Notes: generated from the letters alone by a model not told the origin. 64,000 bases of DNA from Micromonospora sp. NBC_00389 (GCF_036059255.1 NZ_CP107947.1:6262001-6326000); one strand, 5' to 3'; shown: positions 45,309 to 54,839, counted from the first letter of the stretch. Numbers and translations are program-made.

Positions 45309-46913
45309 ATGCGCAAGTGGCTGCCGCTGCTGACGGTCTGCCTGGGTACGCTCATGCTCCTGATCGACGTCACGATCGTGATCGTCGCCCTGCCCGACAT
45401 GGTCGATGTCCTGGACGCGTCCTTCCGGGCATTGCAGTGGGTCATGGACGCCTACGCTCTCGCGCTGGGCGCACTGGTGCTCGGCGCCGGCTCGATCGCC
45501 GACCGGGTGGGCCACCGCCGGGCCTACGTCGTCGGGCTCGCGCTCTTCGCCGTCTCGTGGCTGATGTGTGGTCTCGCGCCGAACTCGGGCGCGTTGATCG
45601 CCGCGCGCGCCGTACAGGGCGTCGGCGCGGCGGCCATGTTCGCCACCACGTTCGCCCTGCTCAACAACGCCTACACCGGTCGCGACCGGGGAAGCGCCTA
45701 CGGCATCTGGGGCGCGGTGTCGGGTGCCTCGGCCGCGCTGGGGCCGATCCTCGGCGGGTTGCTCACCGAGGGCGCGTCGTGGCGCTGGATCTTCCTCGTC
45801 AACCTGCCGGTCAGCGCCGCCGCCATCCTGCTGTGTCGCACGACGCTCACTGAAGCCCACGCGCCGGTACGCCGCAGGATCGACGTCCCTGGCATGGCGA
45901 GTTTCAGCGCCGCCGCGGCCTGCGCGACCTACGGACTCATCCGCGCGAACGAGGACGGTTGGTCCTCCGTCGGTGTCTGGTGGCTGCTGGTGGGCGCGGC
46001 GCTCCTGCTGGCCGGGTTCGTCGCGATCGAGGCCCGCACCCGACACGCCATGTTCGATCTCGCCCTCCTGCGCAACCGCTCGTTCGTCGCGGTGCTGCTC
46101 GCTGGGCTGCTGCTGACGTTCGCCGCTTTCACCACGTTCACCTACACCTCGATCTGGCTCCAGTCCGTGCTGGGAATGAGCCCGCTCGCGGCGGGGCTCA
46201 CCGGCCTGCCGCTGTCCGTCACCGCGTTCGGCGTCTCGGCGGTGCTGGGGCGGGTGTTGCACGGCCGCCGGCCAGACCTGGTGATCGGCGCCGGGCTGCT
46301 GTTCGTCGGGCTCGGCAGCCTGCTCACGGCGGCGCTCCTGCGCGGTCCGGCCGGTTGGCCGTCGCTGCTGCCCGGGCTCGCTCTCGTCGGCGTCGGCGTC
46401 GGCCTCGCGACACCCATCCTCGGCTCGTTCTCCATGTCCCTGGTACCCGCCGACCGCGGAGGCATGGCGGCCGGAGCGGTCAACACCGCCCGCCAACTCG
46501 GCTTCGCCTTCGGCATCGCCGCGCTCGGCAGCGTGTTCACCACCCGCGCCCAGAGCATCCTGGCCGGACGTGACATTCCGGACCCGGGGCGCGTCGCGCA
46601 CGCCATCGTCGGCGGGCAGACACCCGGCCTGCTGCGTGCCGCTCCGGCAGCCGGTCGGCAACTGCTGGACAGCGCGGCACACGCCGCCGGAGTGGCCGGC
46701 GTCCAGGCGACCTTCGCCGTGGCCGGAGCCGTCGGGGTCATCGCCGGCCTGCTCGTGACCGTCCTCATGCGACCCGGCAGACCACGCCCCGCTGCCTCGG
46801 CAGACCGTCCGCCCGTCGCGGAAGGAGCGGGCGCTGACGGTGGCCCCGGGCCCGGGAGTCCTGCCCGGTCCGGTACCGGCAGGTGGGCGACCTGGCCAGC
46901 ACAGCGACGGTGA
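45309..46913 (+). CDS. MFS drug efflux transporter (DHA2/EmrB-QacA, 14 TM)
   Basis: A 534-aa proton-coupled multidrug efflux protein. Motifs are the first-helix LMLLIDVTIVIVALPDM, motif A GSIADRVGHRRAYVVG, RAVQGVGAAAMFATTFALL (motif B) and motif C-like WGAVSGASAALGPILGGLLT. About 14 hydrophobic segments and a disordered Pro/Gly-rich C-terminal tail of ~45 residues follow. Substrate unknown. Confidence 0.92.
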   Translation: MRKWLPLLTVCLGTLMLLIDVTIVIVALPDMVDVLDASFRALQWVMDAYALALGALVLGAGSIADRVGHRRAYVVGLALFAVSWLMCGLAPNSGALIAARAVQGVGAAAMFATTFALLNNAYTGRDRGSAYGIWGAVSGASAALGPILGGLLTEGASWRWIFLVNLPVSAAAILLCRTTLTEAHAPVRRRIDVPGMASFSAAAACATYGLIRANEDGWSSVGVWWLLVGAALLLAGFVAIEARTRHAMFDLALLRNRSFVAVLLAGLLLTFAAFTTFTYTSIWLQSVLGMSPLAAGLTGLPLSVTAFGVSAVLGRVLHGRRPDLVIGAGLLFVGLGSLLTAALLRGPAGWPSLLPGLALVGVGVGLATPILGSFSMSLVPADRGGMAAGAVNTARQLGFAFGIAALGSVFTTRAQSILAGRDIPDPGRVAHAIVGGQTPGLLRAAPAAGRQLLDSAAHAAGVAGVQATFAVAGAVGVIAGLLVTVLMRPGRPRPAASADRPPVAEGAGADGGPGPGSPARSGTGRWATWPAQRR

Positions 46914-46980
46914 GCAGGCATGGTCACGGCCGGAACGGGAATCGGAGAACCGCCAGCAGGACTGACGGAGGAGACGCGCC

Positions 46981-47709
46981 ATGACGGACCCACCGCGCAC
47001 CGGGTCGACGGACGGCGGCTTCGCCCTCGTGGAGATGTTCACCTCCCAGGGCTGCTCGAGCTGTCCTCCGGCGGAGGAAGTGCTGACCGAGATCGAGAGC
47101 GATGCCCGGACCCGGGGACAGCCTGTCTTCGCCCTCGGATTCCACGTCGACTACTGGGACGATCTGGGCTGGCCGGATCCGTTCGCCGACGCGGCGTACA
47201 CCGCGCGACAGCAGGCGTACGCGCGGGCCTTCGGCTCCGGGCGCTTGTACACCCCGCAGATGGTGGTCAACGGCACCGTCGAGTTCGTCGGTTCCGACCG
47301 TCGACGGGCGTCGGCCGCGATCGCGGCCGCGCTGACCTCGGCAACCCCCACACCGCTCGCCCTGTCGGTCCAGGACTCCGCCGGAGGCGCCGGCGGCGGA
47401 CAGCGCGTGATGATCGACTATCAGACCGAGCGTCCGCCGCAGCGCGCGGTGGTGAACGTGGCGATCGTGGAACGCGGCCTGGAGAGCGACGTCGCCCGGG
47501 GTGAGAATGCCGGCCGGACGCTGCGGCAGGACAACGTGGTGCGCGCCTTCACGTCGTTGGGTCTGGACGCCGAGCGTGGGCGGGTGGAACTGGAGACGCC
47601 GCCAGATCTTGACCCTCGACGGGCCGCGGTGGTCGGCTACGTGCAGAACGACGGTGACAAGGCCGTCGTCGGCGCCGTGGCCATCGACCTGTCCGCCGAG
47701 CCTCGGTAA
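46981..47709 (+). CDS. DUF1223 (thioredoxin-like) protein
   Basis: A 242-aa DUF1223 protein. The thioredoxin-like start VEMFTSQGCSSCPPAEEVL carries a CxxC redox motif. FHVDYWDDLGWPDPF and YTPQMVVNGTVEFVGSD are strongly conserved in the family. Unlike most members it has no signal peptide, so it is probably cytoplasmic. Biochemical role not established. Confidence 0.88.
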   Translation: MTDPPRTGSTDGGFALVEMFTSQGCSSCPPAEEVLTEIESDARTRGQPVFALGFHVDYWDDLGWPDPFADAAYTARQQAYARAFGSGRLYTPQMVVNGTVEFVGSDRRRASAAIAAALTSATPTPLALSVQDSAGGAGGGQRVMIDYQTERPPQRAVVNVAIVERGLESDVARGENAGRTLRQDNVVRAFTSLGLDAERGRVELETPPDLDPRRAAVVGYVQNDGDKAVVGAVAIDLSAEPR

Positions 47710-47728
47710 CAGCCCGGATCGCCGGGAG

Positions 47729-48445
47729 TCAGAAGCGCAGCCCTGCCGCGAGTTCGCCGATCGCCCTCGTCGCATACCGCTGCATCCCCGGACCGAAGGT
47801 GATGCGCGTGGCGCCCAGCCGTCCCAACTCGGCCACCGACTCCTTGTCCGTGTCGGCCGCCATGTTGAGCGGACCCTCGATGCCCTCCCGCAGCACCGGG
47901 AGCACCTCGAGCGGCGCCAGGAGCGGGTACACGCAGTCGGCGCCGGCGGCCACGTACAGACGTGCGCGCGCCACGGCGTCGGCCGGGTCACCCGTCCCGA
48001 CCAGGAAGGTGTCGACGCGCGCGTTGATGAAGAGTGCGTCGCCCGCTTCGGCCCGTACCTCGGCCAGCCAGTCCGCGTGCCGCTGCGGATCCTTGAGCGT
48101 GGCGTGGTTCTCGGAGTCCTCCAGATTGCAGCCGACGGCGCCCGCCTCCAGGAGCCGCCCGACCAACTCCCCGGGAGCGAGGCCGTAACCGCCCTCGATG
48201 TCAGCGGACACGGGCACCGGGACGGCCCGGACGATCCTCGCCACCGCGGCGAACATCTCGTCCGGCGGGGTTGCGCCGTCCTCGTAACCGAGCGAAGCGG
48301 CGACCCCGGCGCTCGGGGTGGCGAGCGCCGGGAAGCCGGCGTCGGCGAAGACCCGGGCACTGGCCGCGTCCCACGGCCCGGGCAGGACCAGCGGGTCACC
48401 GGCGGCACGGCCGTGATGCAGGGCGCGGAAGGTGGAGGCGGTCAT
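47729..48445 (-). CDS. isocitrate lyase/PEP mutase superfamily enzyme
   Basis: A 238-aa alpha/beta-barrel enzyme of the ICL/PEPM type. It shows LPGPWDAASARVFADAGFPALATPS, the Mg-binding VSADIEGGYG and NLEDSE, and FINARVDTFL. The KKCGH catalytic loop of true (methyl)isocitrate lyases is missing, so an oxaloacetate-decarboxylase-like or C-C/P-C lyase activity on a 2-oxoacid is more likely. ATG 48445 is preferred over GTG 48454 on ribosome-site spacing. Confidence 0.88.
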   Translation of the reverse strand: MTASTFRALHHGRAAGDPLVLPGPWDAASARVFADAGFPALATPSAGVAASLGYEDGATPPDEMFAAVARIVRAVPVPVSADIEGGYGLAPGELVGRLLEAGAVGCNLEDSENHATLKDPQRHADWLAEVRAEAGDALFINARVDTFLVGTGDPADAVARARLYVAAGADCVYPLLAPLEVLPVLREGIEGPLNMAADTDKESVAELGRLGATRITFGPGMQRYATRAIGELAAGLRF

Positions 48446-48593
48446 CTTTTTCACGTCTCCCGAAGGGATGCGGACGGTGTTGGTACGGACCGAAGGTGCG
48501 CGGACCGCTCGGCCGATGTGCCCGCTGTGAGCGCAGCGGGACCCACAACGTACCTCTGGACAGCCGAGCCGCAGACGCCTGGTTCCGATCCGG

Positions 48594-49349
48594 TCAGGCG
48601 GTGTACCCGCCGTTGGAGTCGAGCACGGCGCCGGTGATGTACGAGGCGGCCGGGCTGGCCAGGAAGGTGACGGCCGCCGCGGTCTCGGCCGGGTCGCTGA
48701 GCCGCTGGAGGGCGAGGCTCGACACCAGGGTCTTGAGGACCTCCGGGTTCGGCGGCTCCATGCCGGTCAGCATCAGGCCGGCCTGCACCATGTTGACGGT
48801 GATGCCGCGCGGTGCCAGGTCGCGGGCGACGCCCCTGGTGTAGCCGATGAGCCCGGCTTTGGTCGCGGCGTAGTCAGCGAGGCCGGGGACCCCGACGCGG
48901 GAGCCGACGCCCGAGCCGATGTTGACGATCCGGCCGTTGTCGCGCAACACCTTCGCCGCAGAGCGGATGATTGCGATGACGCCGGTGTAGTTGGTGGCGT
49001 GCATCCGGTCCAGGGCGGCGATGTCCGCGTCGGGGTCGTCGACCGTTCTGCCCTGCTCCACGGAGATGGCGGCGTTGTTGACCAGGATGTCCAGGCCGCC
49101 GAACCGGGCCACGACATCGTTGATCAGTTGGGGTGCCCGCGAGGTGTCCGCCTGGTCGTTCTGGAAGGCGGCGGCGCGTACGCCCCGGCCCGTCAACTCC
49201 TTGACGACCTCGGCGGCCTTGTCGGCGGAGCCGACGTAGGTGATCGCGACGTCCGCGCCGGAGTCGGCCAACGAACGGGCCGTGGCCGCGCCGAGGCCCC
49301 GGGAACCGCCGGTGACGAGGGCGATCTTGCCTTGGAGAGGTTGTGACAT
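48594..49349 (-). CDS. short-chain dehydrogenase/reductase
   Basis: NAD(P)H-dependent SDR, 251 aa, of the 3-oxoacyl-ACP-reductase-like classical group. The cofactor motif is VTGGSRGLGAATA, structural NNAAIS, Ser in NIGSGVGS, and catalytic Tyr/Lys in DYAATKAG. The tail SYITGAVLDSNGGYTA is typical. The substrate is unclear. It is divergent from a TetR gene, with a 9-bp inverted repeat between, so probably the repressor's target. Confidence 0.92.
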   Translation of the reverse strand: MSQPLQGKIALVTGGSRGLGAATARSLADSGADVAITYVGSADKAAEVVKELTGRGVRAAAFQNDQADTSRAPQLINDVVARFGGLDILVNNAAISVEQGRTVDDPDADIAALDRMHATNYTGVIAIIRSAAKVLRDNGRIVNIGSGVGSRVGVPGLADYAATKAGLIGYTRGVARDLAPRGITVNMVQAGLMLTGMEPPNPEVLKTLVSSLALQRLSDPAETAAAVTFLASPAASYITGAVLDSNGGYTA

Positions 49350-49385
49350 GAGTGTTCCCTTCACGTGACCAGGTTTTTGACTGCT

Positions 49386-49411
49386 CGGTCCACCATACGG
49401 TTGGTGGACCG
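49386..49411. promoter_or_regulatory. 9-bp inverted repeat operator between SDR and tetR
   Basis: CGGTCCACC (49386-49394) and GGTGGACCG (49403-49411), perfect arms 8 bp apart. They run into a second TetR-like element (GACCGGTCGGTC, 49407-49418). A TACGCT -10 (49428-49433) lies 6 nt before the TetR ATG. Confidence 0.7.
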
Positions 49412-49439
49412 GTCGGTCAATAATTGCTACGCTGGTCAC

Positions 49440-50030
49440 ATGGCCAGACCGCGGCAGTTCGACGAGGAGCAGGTGCTACGCGCCGTCCGGGACCAGTTCT
49501 GGGACGCCGGCTACGCGGCGACCTCGCTGGAGGACCTCATGCGCGTCAGCGGGCTGGGCAAGGGCAGCCTCTACGGGGCCTTCGGCGACAAGCATCAGCT
49601 CTTCCTTCGGGCGCTGCGCAGCTACACCGACACAAGCGGGGGCTACCTGCGGGAGATGCTCACCTCCACTCCCCGTGCCCTGGACGCCCTGCGGGCGTTC
49701 GTGATGGCACCGGTGAGCGACCCGGGCGGAATCGCCGCCCGCCGCGGCTGCCTCATGGCGAACAGCACCTGCGAGCTGGCCACCACCGACGCTGACGTCC
49801 TGGCGGAGGCGCGGCGCACCTACGAAAGCACCACCGCCCTGGTCGCCGAGTGCGTCGTACGAGCCCAGGACGAGGGTGACATGCCGAGCGGTGCCGACCC
49901 GGTCGAGACGGCGCGCGCACTGCTGGCCGCGCAGCAGGGGCTCGTGTTCATGGGCCGCACCGGCCTGGACATCGACAAGCTGACGGCGACGGCGCGTACC
50001 CTCACCGCCCAGTTCCTGCCGGAAGCCTGA
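49440..50030 (+). CDS. TetR/AcrR family regulator
   Basis: A 196-aa repressor. The helix-turn-helix reads ATSLEDLMRVSGLGKGSLYGAFGDK in two pieces (about residues 28-52), preceded by MARPRQFDEEQVLRAV. The C-terminal half is TetR_C-like with RRGCLMANSTCELA, typical of the NemR/AcuR-like group that senses electrophiles. It has a leaderless start. The operator next to its own start and the SDR promoter indicates autoregulation and SDR control. Confidence 0.88.
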   Translation: MARPRQFDEEQVLRAVRDQFWDAGYAATSLEDLMRVSGLGKGSLYGAFGDKHQLFLRALRSYTDTSGGYLREMLTSTPRALDALRAFVMAPVSDPGGIAARRGCLMANSTCELATTDADVLAEARRTYESTTALVAECVVRAQDEGDMPSGADPVETARALLAAQQGLVFMGRTGLDIDKLTATARTLTAQFLPEA

Positions 50031-50062
50031 GACCGGCGGTCACGCGCGGCCTCGTCGTCCGC

Positions 50063-50875
50063 TCAGCCGCTCTTGCGGGCCACGGCGCAGTATTCGGAGA
50101 CGGGTGTGGTGTCGTTGCCGTCCGGACGCCACTGGGAGCAGGTGAGCAGGCCGGGCTCGAGGATGTCGAGGCCGTCGAAGAACCGGGTGATCTCCTGCGG
50201 TGTCCGCACGCACATCGGCGCGGCGCCGCCGGCGTTCCACATCTCCACGGCCTGGTCGACCGCTTCCGGGTTGACCTCGCGGGTCGGGTGGGAGATGACC
50301 AGGTAGCTGCCGGTGGGTACCGCGTCCACGAGACGCCGGACGATCCGCGTCGCCTCGTCGTCGTCGACGACGAAGTTCAGGATCCCCAACAGCATGATCG
50401 CCACCGGCTGTCCGAAGTCCAATGTCCGGCGGGCCTGCACGAGGATCGGGCCCGGGTCCCGCAGGTCGGCCTCAAGGTAGTCCGTGGCGCCCGCCGGGCT
50501 GCTGGTCAGCAGCGCCCGAGCGTGCACCAGCACCATCGGGTCGTTGTCGACGTAGACGATCCGCGATTCCGGGGCGGTCGCCTGGGCGACCTCGTGGGTG
50601 TTGTTCGCGGTGGGTAGGCCGGTGCCGATATCGAGGAACTGCCGGATGCCAGCGTCACCGGCGAGGTGCCGCACGGCACGGCCCAGAAACTCGCGGTTGA
50701 ACCGGGCCGACTGGACCAACTCCGGCATGAAGGCGAGCACCTGCTCGGCGGCCTCCCGGTCAGCGGCAAAGTTGTCCTTGCCGCCGAGGAGGTAGTTCCA
50801 CAACCGGGCCGAGTGCGGGACGCTGGTGTCCACTGTGCTCGCCCGGCCCCCGTCCGTGGAAGGCGCGTCCGTCAC
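50063..50875 (-). CDS. SAM-dependent methyltransferase, DUF574 family
   Basis: A 270-aa protein of the large actinobacterial DUF574 group. The signature opening PHSARLWNYLLGGKDNFAADRE precedes SAM motif I FLDIGTGLPTANNTHEVAQ and acidic IVYVDNDPMVL. GTG 50875 has AGAGGAG at 5 nt and is better than GTG 50914. Targets of this family are mostly unknown; many copies are regulated as part of signalling or conservon-like loci, but no such partner is adjacent. Confidence 0.88.
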   Translation of the reverse strand: MTDAPSTDGGRASTVDTSVPHSARLWNYLLGGKDNFAADREAAEQVLAFMPELVQSARFNREFLGRAVRHLAGDAGIRQFLDIGTGLPTANNTHEVAQATAPESRIVYVDNDPMVLVHARALLTSSPAGATDYLEADLRDPGPILVQARRTLDFGQPVAIMLLGILNFVVDDDEATRIVRRLVDAVPTGSYLVISHPTREVNPEAVDQAVEMWNAGGAAPMCVRTPQEITRFFDGLDILEPGLLTCSQWRPDGNDTTPVSEYCAVARKSG

Positions 50876-51091
50876 CGAGGCTCCTCTGGTTGTGACGTGG
50901 TTGGTCCCGGACACGATAGGCCCGCGCCCCGGTGACCTTCAATGCCTGAAGATCAAAGAAACAGCTGAGACGGGCTGAGCCCTTTCGGGTGTCCGGGCCT
51001 GTCCTGTTTTGTAGGTTCAGAGGTGACAGGAACCTTGCCAGGTTGCCAGCGCCTCCGCTCCCGGTCCGGCGTCCTAGAGGAGGCAGACGCC

Positions 51092-52276
51092 GTGACGTCG
51101 AGTCCGCTACCCCGGATTCTTCGCCGACGCGGCGCGCCCGAGTTTCCGACGTTCCTGGAGCTCTTCTTCGATCTGGTCTACATCTTCATGTTCTCCCGGC
51201 TCTCCGTGGGACTGGTCGACGATCTCAGCGTTCGTAACGCGGCGCAGACCGCCGTCCTGCTGCTGGCCGCATGGTGGGTCTGGGTGTTGACCGCGTGGCT
51301 CACCGACCTGTTCAATCCGCGGCTACCGCTGATCCAGGCCACCGTTCTCGTGGTCATGTTCGGCACCCTGTTGATGGCCGTCGCGGTGCCGCGTGCCTTC
51401 GGCACACACGCGTGGCTCTTCGTCGCGGCGTACTTCGCCATCCACCTCGCCCGGGATTCGGTTCTCATTCCCGGCACCCGGGTGAACCGGCCAATCCAGG
51501 CCAGGAGCATCCGGGTCTTCTTCTGGTTCGGTGTGACCGTCGGGCCATGGGTGGCTGGCGTGTTCGTGGACGGCACAGCCAGGCTGGTGCTCTGGTCCAT
51601 CGCGGTGGCGGTCGACCTCGGGTCGGCCCGGATCGGTTGGCCGACGCCGGGGCTCGGTCGTACCGAACTCGCCAGCCAGATCTTCACCGGCGCACACCTG
51701 TCCGAACGACACCGACAGATCTTCATCATCTCGCTCGGCGAGTTGATCCTGACCATCGGGATGGGCCTGGCCGCCAGCGGCTTCGAGGCCGGCCGGGTGG
51801 TCGCGTGCACGATCGCGTTCGCCAACGCGCTCCTGCTGTTCCACATCTACTTCCACCGGATCCGGCAGCTACTGGCGCCGACCGCCGTCTCGACGGTGGA
51901 GCGGGTCCGCTCCGGCACCGCCACCTCGTACACCCACCTGGTCATGGTGGCGGGGGTGGTGGTCATCTCGGCCAGTGACTCACTCGTCATCGACCGCCCG
52001 TTCGGCGAGGCCCCGCCGGGCTGGATCGTCGCAATCCTGGGTGGGCCCGCACTCTTCCTGCTCGGTGGCTGCCTGTTCGACTTCGTGGTCACCGGCCGGA
52101 TCCTCTGGTCACGGGTGGTGGGGGTCGTCGTGCTGGGCGCCGCCGGACCCGCGATGCCGCTGCTGCCACCGCTCGCCATCATGATCGTGGCGAACCTCGT
52201 CCTGCTGCTCACGCTGATCGTGGAGACGAGGGCCCCGCGCTCGCGGTTGACCAGTGCCCCGTTGCCCGCCGGGTGA
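51092..52276 (+). CDS. LtrA (low temperature requirement A) family membrane protein
   Basis: A 394-aa membrane protein with about ten hydrophobic segments. The LtrA signature FLELFFDLVYIFMFSRL opens the first helix and RHRQIFIISLGELILTIG the second half. Family function is poorly known; it was named from a Listeria cold-growth mutant. GTG 51092 has GAGGAGG at 8 nt. Convergent with a second LtrA paralogue 35 bp away. Confidence 0.9.
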   Translation: MTSSPLPRILRRRGAPEFPTFLELFFDLVYIFMFSRLSVGLVDDLSVRNAAQTAVLLLAAWWVWVLTAWLTDLFNPRLPLIQATVLVVMFGTLLMAVAVPRAFGTHAWLFVAAYFAIHLARDSVLIPGTRVNRPIQARSIRVFFWFGVTVGPWVAGVFVDGTARLVLWSIAVAVDLGSARIGWPTPGLGRTELASQIFTGAHLSERHRQIFIISLGELILTIGMGLAASGFEAGRVVACTIAFANALLLFHIYFHRIRQLLAPTAVSTVERVRSGTATSYTHLVMVAGVVVISASDSLVIDRPFGEAPPGWIVAILGGPALFLLGGCLFDFVVTGRILWSRVVGVVVLGAAGPAMPLLPPLAIMIVANLVLLLTLIVETRAPRSRLTSAPLPAG

Positions 52277-52311
52277 GCCGCGGGAGTGCCGGCGCTGCGG
52301 CCCGGTCGACG

Positions 52312-53499
52312 TCAGCCCAACGCCGGTGGCCTCGCCGTACGGGTGTGCACCCGGGTGCTCAGCAGGTTCGCCACGGCGACCAGGGCGAGAACGACCACGG
52401 CAAGGAGGACGACCATGAGCGGCGGCAGCAGGTACGTCGCCGGTGCCACCCCGCTCAGCAGGACCAGACCAGCCAGCCGCGACCTGGACACCCGACCGAA
52501 CACGGTGTAGTCGAGCAGCCCACGGCCGATCAGGAAGAGAGCCGGTCCACCGAGGATGACCGCGGCCCAGGACGGTGGGGTCTCACCGAACGGGCGGTCG
52601 ATGACGAGCTTGCTGGTGACCGCCGCGCCCCCGATACCGGCCACCATGATCAGGTGAGTGACCGCGGCGGACTGGCCCAGCAGGGCGGAGTTCGTCGACT
52701 TGGCGATCGCGTCGGTCAGGAGTTCTCCCGCACGGTAGATGTAGATCCGCCACATCAGCACCACGACCAGGAAGACGACCACGAGCGCCCAGACCCGCGG
52801 GGCCGTGTAGTCGCTCTGACTGAAGGTCTCCGCTGTCGTGAATATCGAGACGCCGAGCGCGATGATGACGAACTGCCGGTACCGCTCGGAGAGTCTCTCG
52901 CTGGCCGGCCCCCACTCCTCGGAGCGCGGACGCCCCAGTCGCAGTACCGGCCAGCCGAGAGCGGCCGCGGTGTACTCCACCCCGACCGCCGCCGCCCAGA
53001 GCACCAGCCGAGCCGTGTCACCGAGGAACCCTCCACTGATCCACCCGATTGCGGCGATGGCCTCCCAGAACAGGACCCGACCGTTCCTCCCACGCTGGGA
53101 CGTCTCCCGCACGATCAGCAGGTGGTAGACGCTGGAGCCAACGTGGATCGCCACGTAGGTGATCGCGAACAGCAGGCCACGGCTGCCGTACGCGTCGGGG
53201 ACCGTGGCCGCCAACAGCATGCTCGCCGCCATTGCCCCGATGAACTGCAGCTGGACCGCCGGCCGGCTCCGGTCGAGCGCGTCACCCGCCCACGCGGTCA
53301 GCGCCCAGATGAACGTGAACGCGAGCAGCAACACCACGGTCTGCGCGGCACCCGTCCAGGTGAGCTCGGTGGCCAGCTTCTCCGCGAGGGAGATCAGCGC
53401 GAAGATGTAGACCAGATCGAAGAAGAGTTCCAGGAGTGCCGGATGCGCCGGATTCCTCCGGCCCGAAACCGCCACCCCGGCGTCGCCATCCGCTGTCAT
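52312..53499 (-). CDS. LtrA family membrane protein (paralogue)
   Basis: A 395-aa protein with the same architecture as its neighbour: LLELFFDLVYIFALISL and RYRQFVIIALGVSIFTTAETF. Here the ISLGE of the neighbour is IALGV, so the conserved acidic residue is lost. Other shared blocks are VIDRPFGETPPSW and ILGGPALFLIG. The pair looks like an old inverted duplication that has diverged. Confidence 0.9.
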   Translation of the reverse strand: MTADGDAGVAVSGRRNPAHPALLELFFDLVYIFALISLAEKLATELTWTGAAQTVVLLLAFTFIWALTAWAGDALDRSRPAVQLQFIGAMAASMLLAATVPDAYGSRGLLFAITYVAIHVGSSVYHLLIVRETSQRGRNGRVLFWEAIAAIGWISGGFLGDTARLVLWAAAVGVEYTAAALGWPVLRLGRPRSEEWGPASERLSERYRQFVIIALGVSIFTTAETFSQSDYTAPRVWALVVVFLVVVLMWRIYIYRAGELLTDAIAKSTNSALLGQSAAVTHLIMVAGIGGAAVTSKLVIDRPFGETPPSWAAVILGGPALFLIGRGLLDYTVFGRVSRSRLAGLVLLSGVAPATYLLPPLMVVLLAVVVLALVAVANLLSTRVHTRTARPPALG

Positions 53500-53648
53500 C
53501 GACCACCCTGCCGCGCCCGTCCACCGTTACCGCCACCGGATGACGACACTACGGGTAATCAGAGATTGACGTAGGGTGGTTGCCCGGGGCCGGGTGCCGT
53601 GCGAAGGGCCTGACGCGGTCGGTGGTCAGCCGTCGAGGCGCTGCGGTC

Positions 53649-53662
53649 CGAAAACGCTTTCG
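53649..53662. promoter_or_regulatory. LacI-type operator CGAAAACGCTTTCG
   Basis: Arms CGAAA and TTTCG around ACGC, close to the general LacI-family box GAAARCGYTTTC. It sits in the 309-bp region (53500-53807) between the LtrA and LacI genes, about 146 bp before the LacI start. Confidence 0.65.
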
Positions 53663-53794
53663 ATTGACCGTCGTCGGTATCGGCCGCCCACCTTGCCTCG
53701 ACGGCTTCGTCGCCTTCCCCGAAACCAGTCTGCGCACTACTCTTACGAGAACCAAGGGGCAGCAAGCAAACCACCAACCACCCTGAAATGTTTG

Positions 53795-53807
53795 CGAAAG
53801 GCTTTCG
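53795..53807. promoter_or_regulatory. LacI-type operator CGAAAGGCTTTCG overlapping the RBS
   Basis: Perfect 5-bp arms with a 3-bp centre, ending on the base before the GTG start. The AAAGG ribosome-binding site is inside the operator. Together with the site at 53649 this suggests autorepression, perhaps by looping. Confidence 0.7.
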
Positions 53808-54830
53808 GTGGGCCGACGACGATCCCAGTCAGTGACGTTGAGCGACGTGGCGAGCCGGGCCGGCACCTCCGTGGCCACCGCATCCAAGGCACTGAACAGC
53901 CGCGCCGAGGTCGCCCCGGAAACCCGGGAGCGGGTGCTGCGGGCCGCCGCCGAACTGTCCTTCCAGCCCAACGTGCTGGCCCGCGGTCTGATCTCCGGAC
54001 GCACCCGCACGGTCGGGCTGCTCACCGACGAACTCGGCGGCCGGTTCGCCATACCCATCCTGCTCGGCGCCGAGAACGCCCTCGGCAACGGGCAGATGTC
54101 CGTCCTGCTCTGCGACGCTCGCGGCGACGCGATCCGCCGCCAGCACTACATCCGCACCCTGCTCGCCCGCCAGGTCGACGGGTTCATCGTGGTCGGCGAC
54201 AGCAACGACCTGCGCCCATCATTGACACAGGACATCCCGGTCCCGGTGGTCTACGCCTACGCCGAGTCAACCGATCCGCGAGACCTGTCGATCGTCGCCG
54301 ACGACGAGGGCGGCGCCCGACTCGCCGCCGAACATCTGGTGTCACACGGCCGACGCAGGATCGGGCACATCACCGGGCCCGACACCTACCGCGCGGCACG
54401 CGATCGGGTCGCCGGACTACGAGCGGTGCTCGCCGAGGCGGGGCTCACCCCCGCCGGCGACCCGCTCTACGGCGAGTGGTCGCAACGGTGGGGCCGGCAC
54501 GCCGCCCGGCTACTGCTCGCCGCCCGACCTGACGTGGACGCGATCTTCTGCGGCAACGACCAGGTCGCCGCTGGCGCCGCCGACACCCTGCGGGACCTCG
54601 GTCGGCGAATCCCGGACGACGTGGCGATCGTCGGATACGACAACTGGGAGTTCTTCGCCGCCGACTGCCGACCGCCCCTGACCACCGTGGACCTCAATCT
54701 CGAACAACTCGGCGCCGCCGCGGTCAATCACCTCTTCGCCGCCATGGACGGCAACGCCGGCGCCGGCGTCATCCGGCAACCCGGCCGCCTCGTCGTACGC
54801 GAGTCCACCGGCCCTGTGCTGCATCGCTGA
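53808..54830 (+). CDS. LacI family transcriptional regulator (paralogue 1)
   Basis: A 340-aa sugar-responsive repressor. The N-terminal HTH is VTLSDVASRAGTSVATASKALN, a periplasmic-binding-like domain follows, and IFCGNDQVAAGAADTL and GYDNWEFFAADCRPPLTTVD mark its effector pocket side. GTG start. It converges on a second, clearly paralogous LacI gene and lies beside a GH43/GH127 operon, so an arabinose-, arabino-oligosaccharide- or xylose-type effector is likely (inference). Confidence 0.92.
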   Translation: MGRRRSQSVTLSDVASRAGTSVATASKALNSRAEVAPETRERVLRAAAELSFQPNVLARGLISGRTRTVGLLTDELGGRFAIPILLGAENALGNGQMSVLLCDARGDAIRRQHYIRTLLARQVDGFIVVGDSNDLRPSLTQDIPVPVVYAYAESTDPRDLSIVADDEGGARLAAEHLVSHGRRRIGHITGPDTYRAARDRVAGLRAVLAEAGLTPAGDPLYGEWSQRWGRHAARLLLAARPDVDAIFCGNDQVAAGAADTLRDLGRRIPDDVAIVGYDNWEFFAADCRPPLTTVDLNLEQLGAAAVNHLFAAMDGNAGAGVIRQPGRLVVRESTGPVLHR

Positions 54831-54839
54831 TACCCGCTC

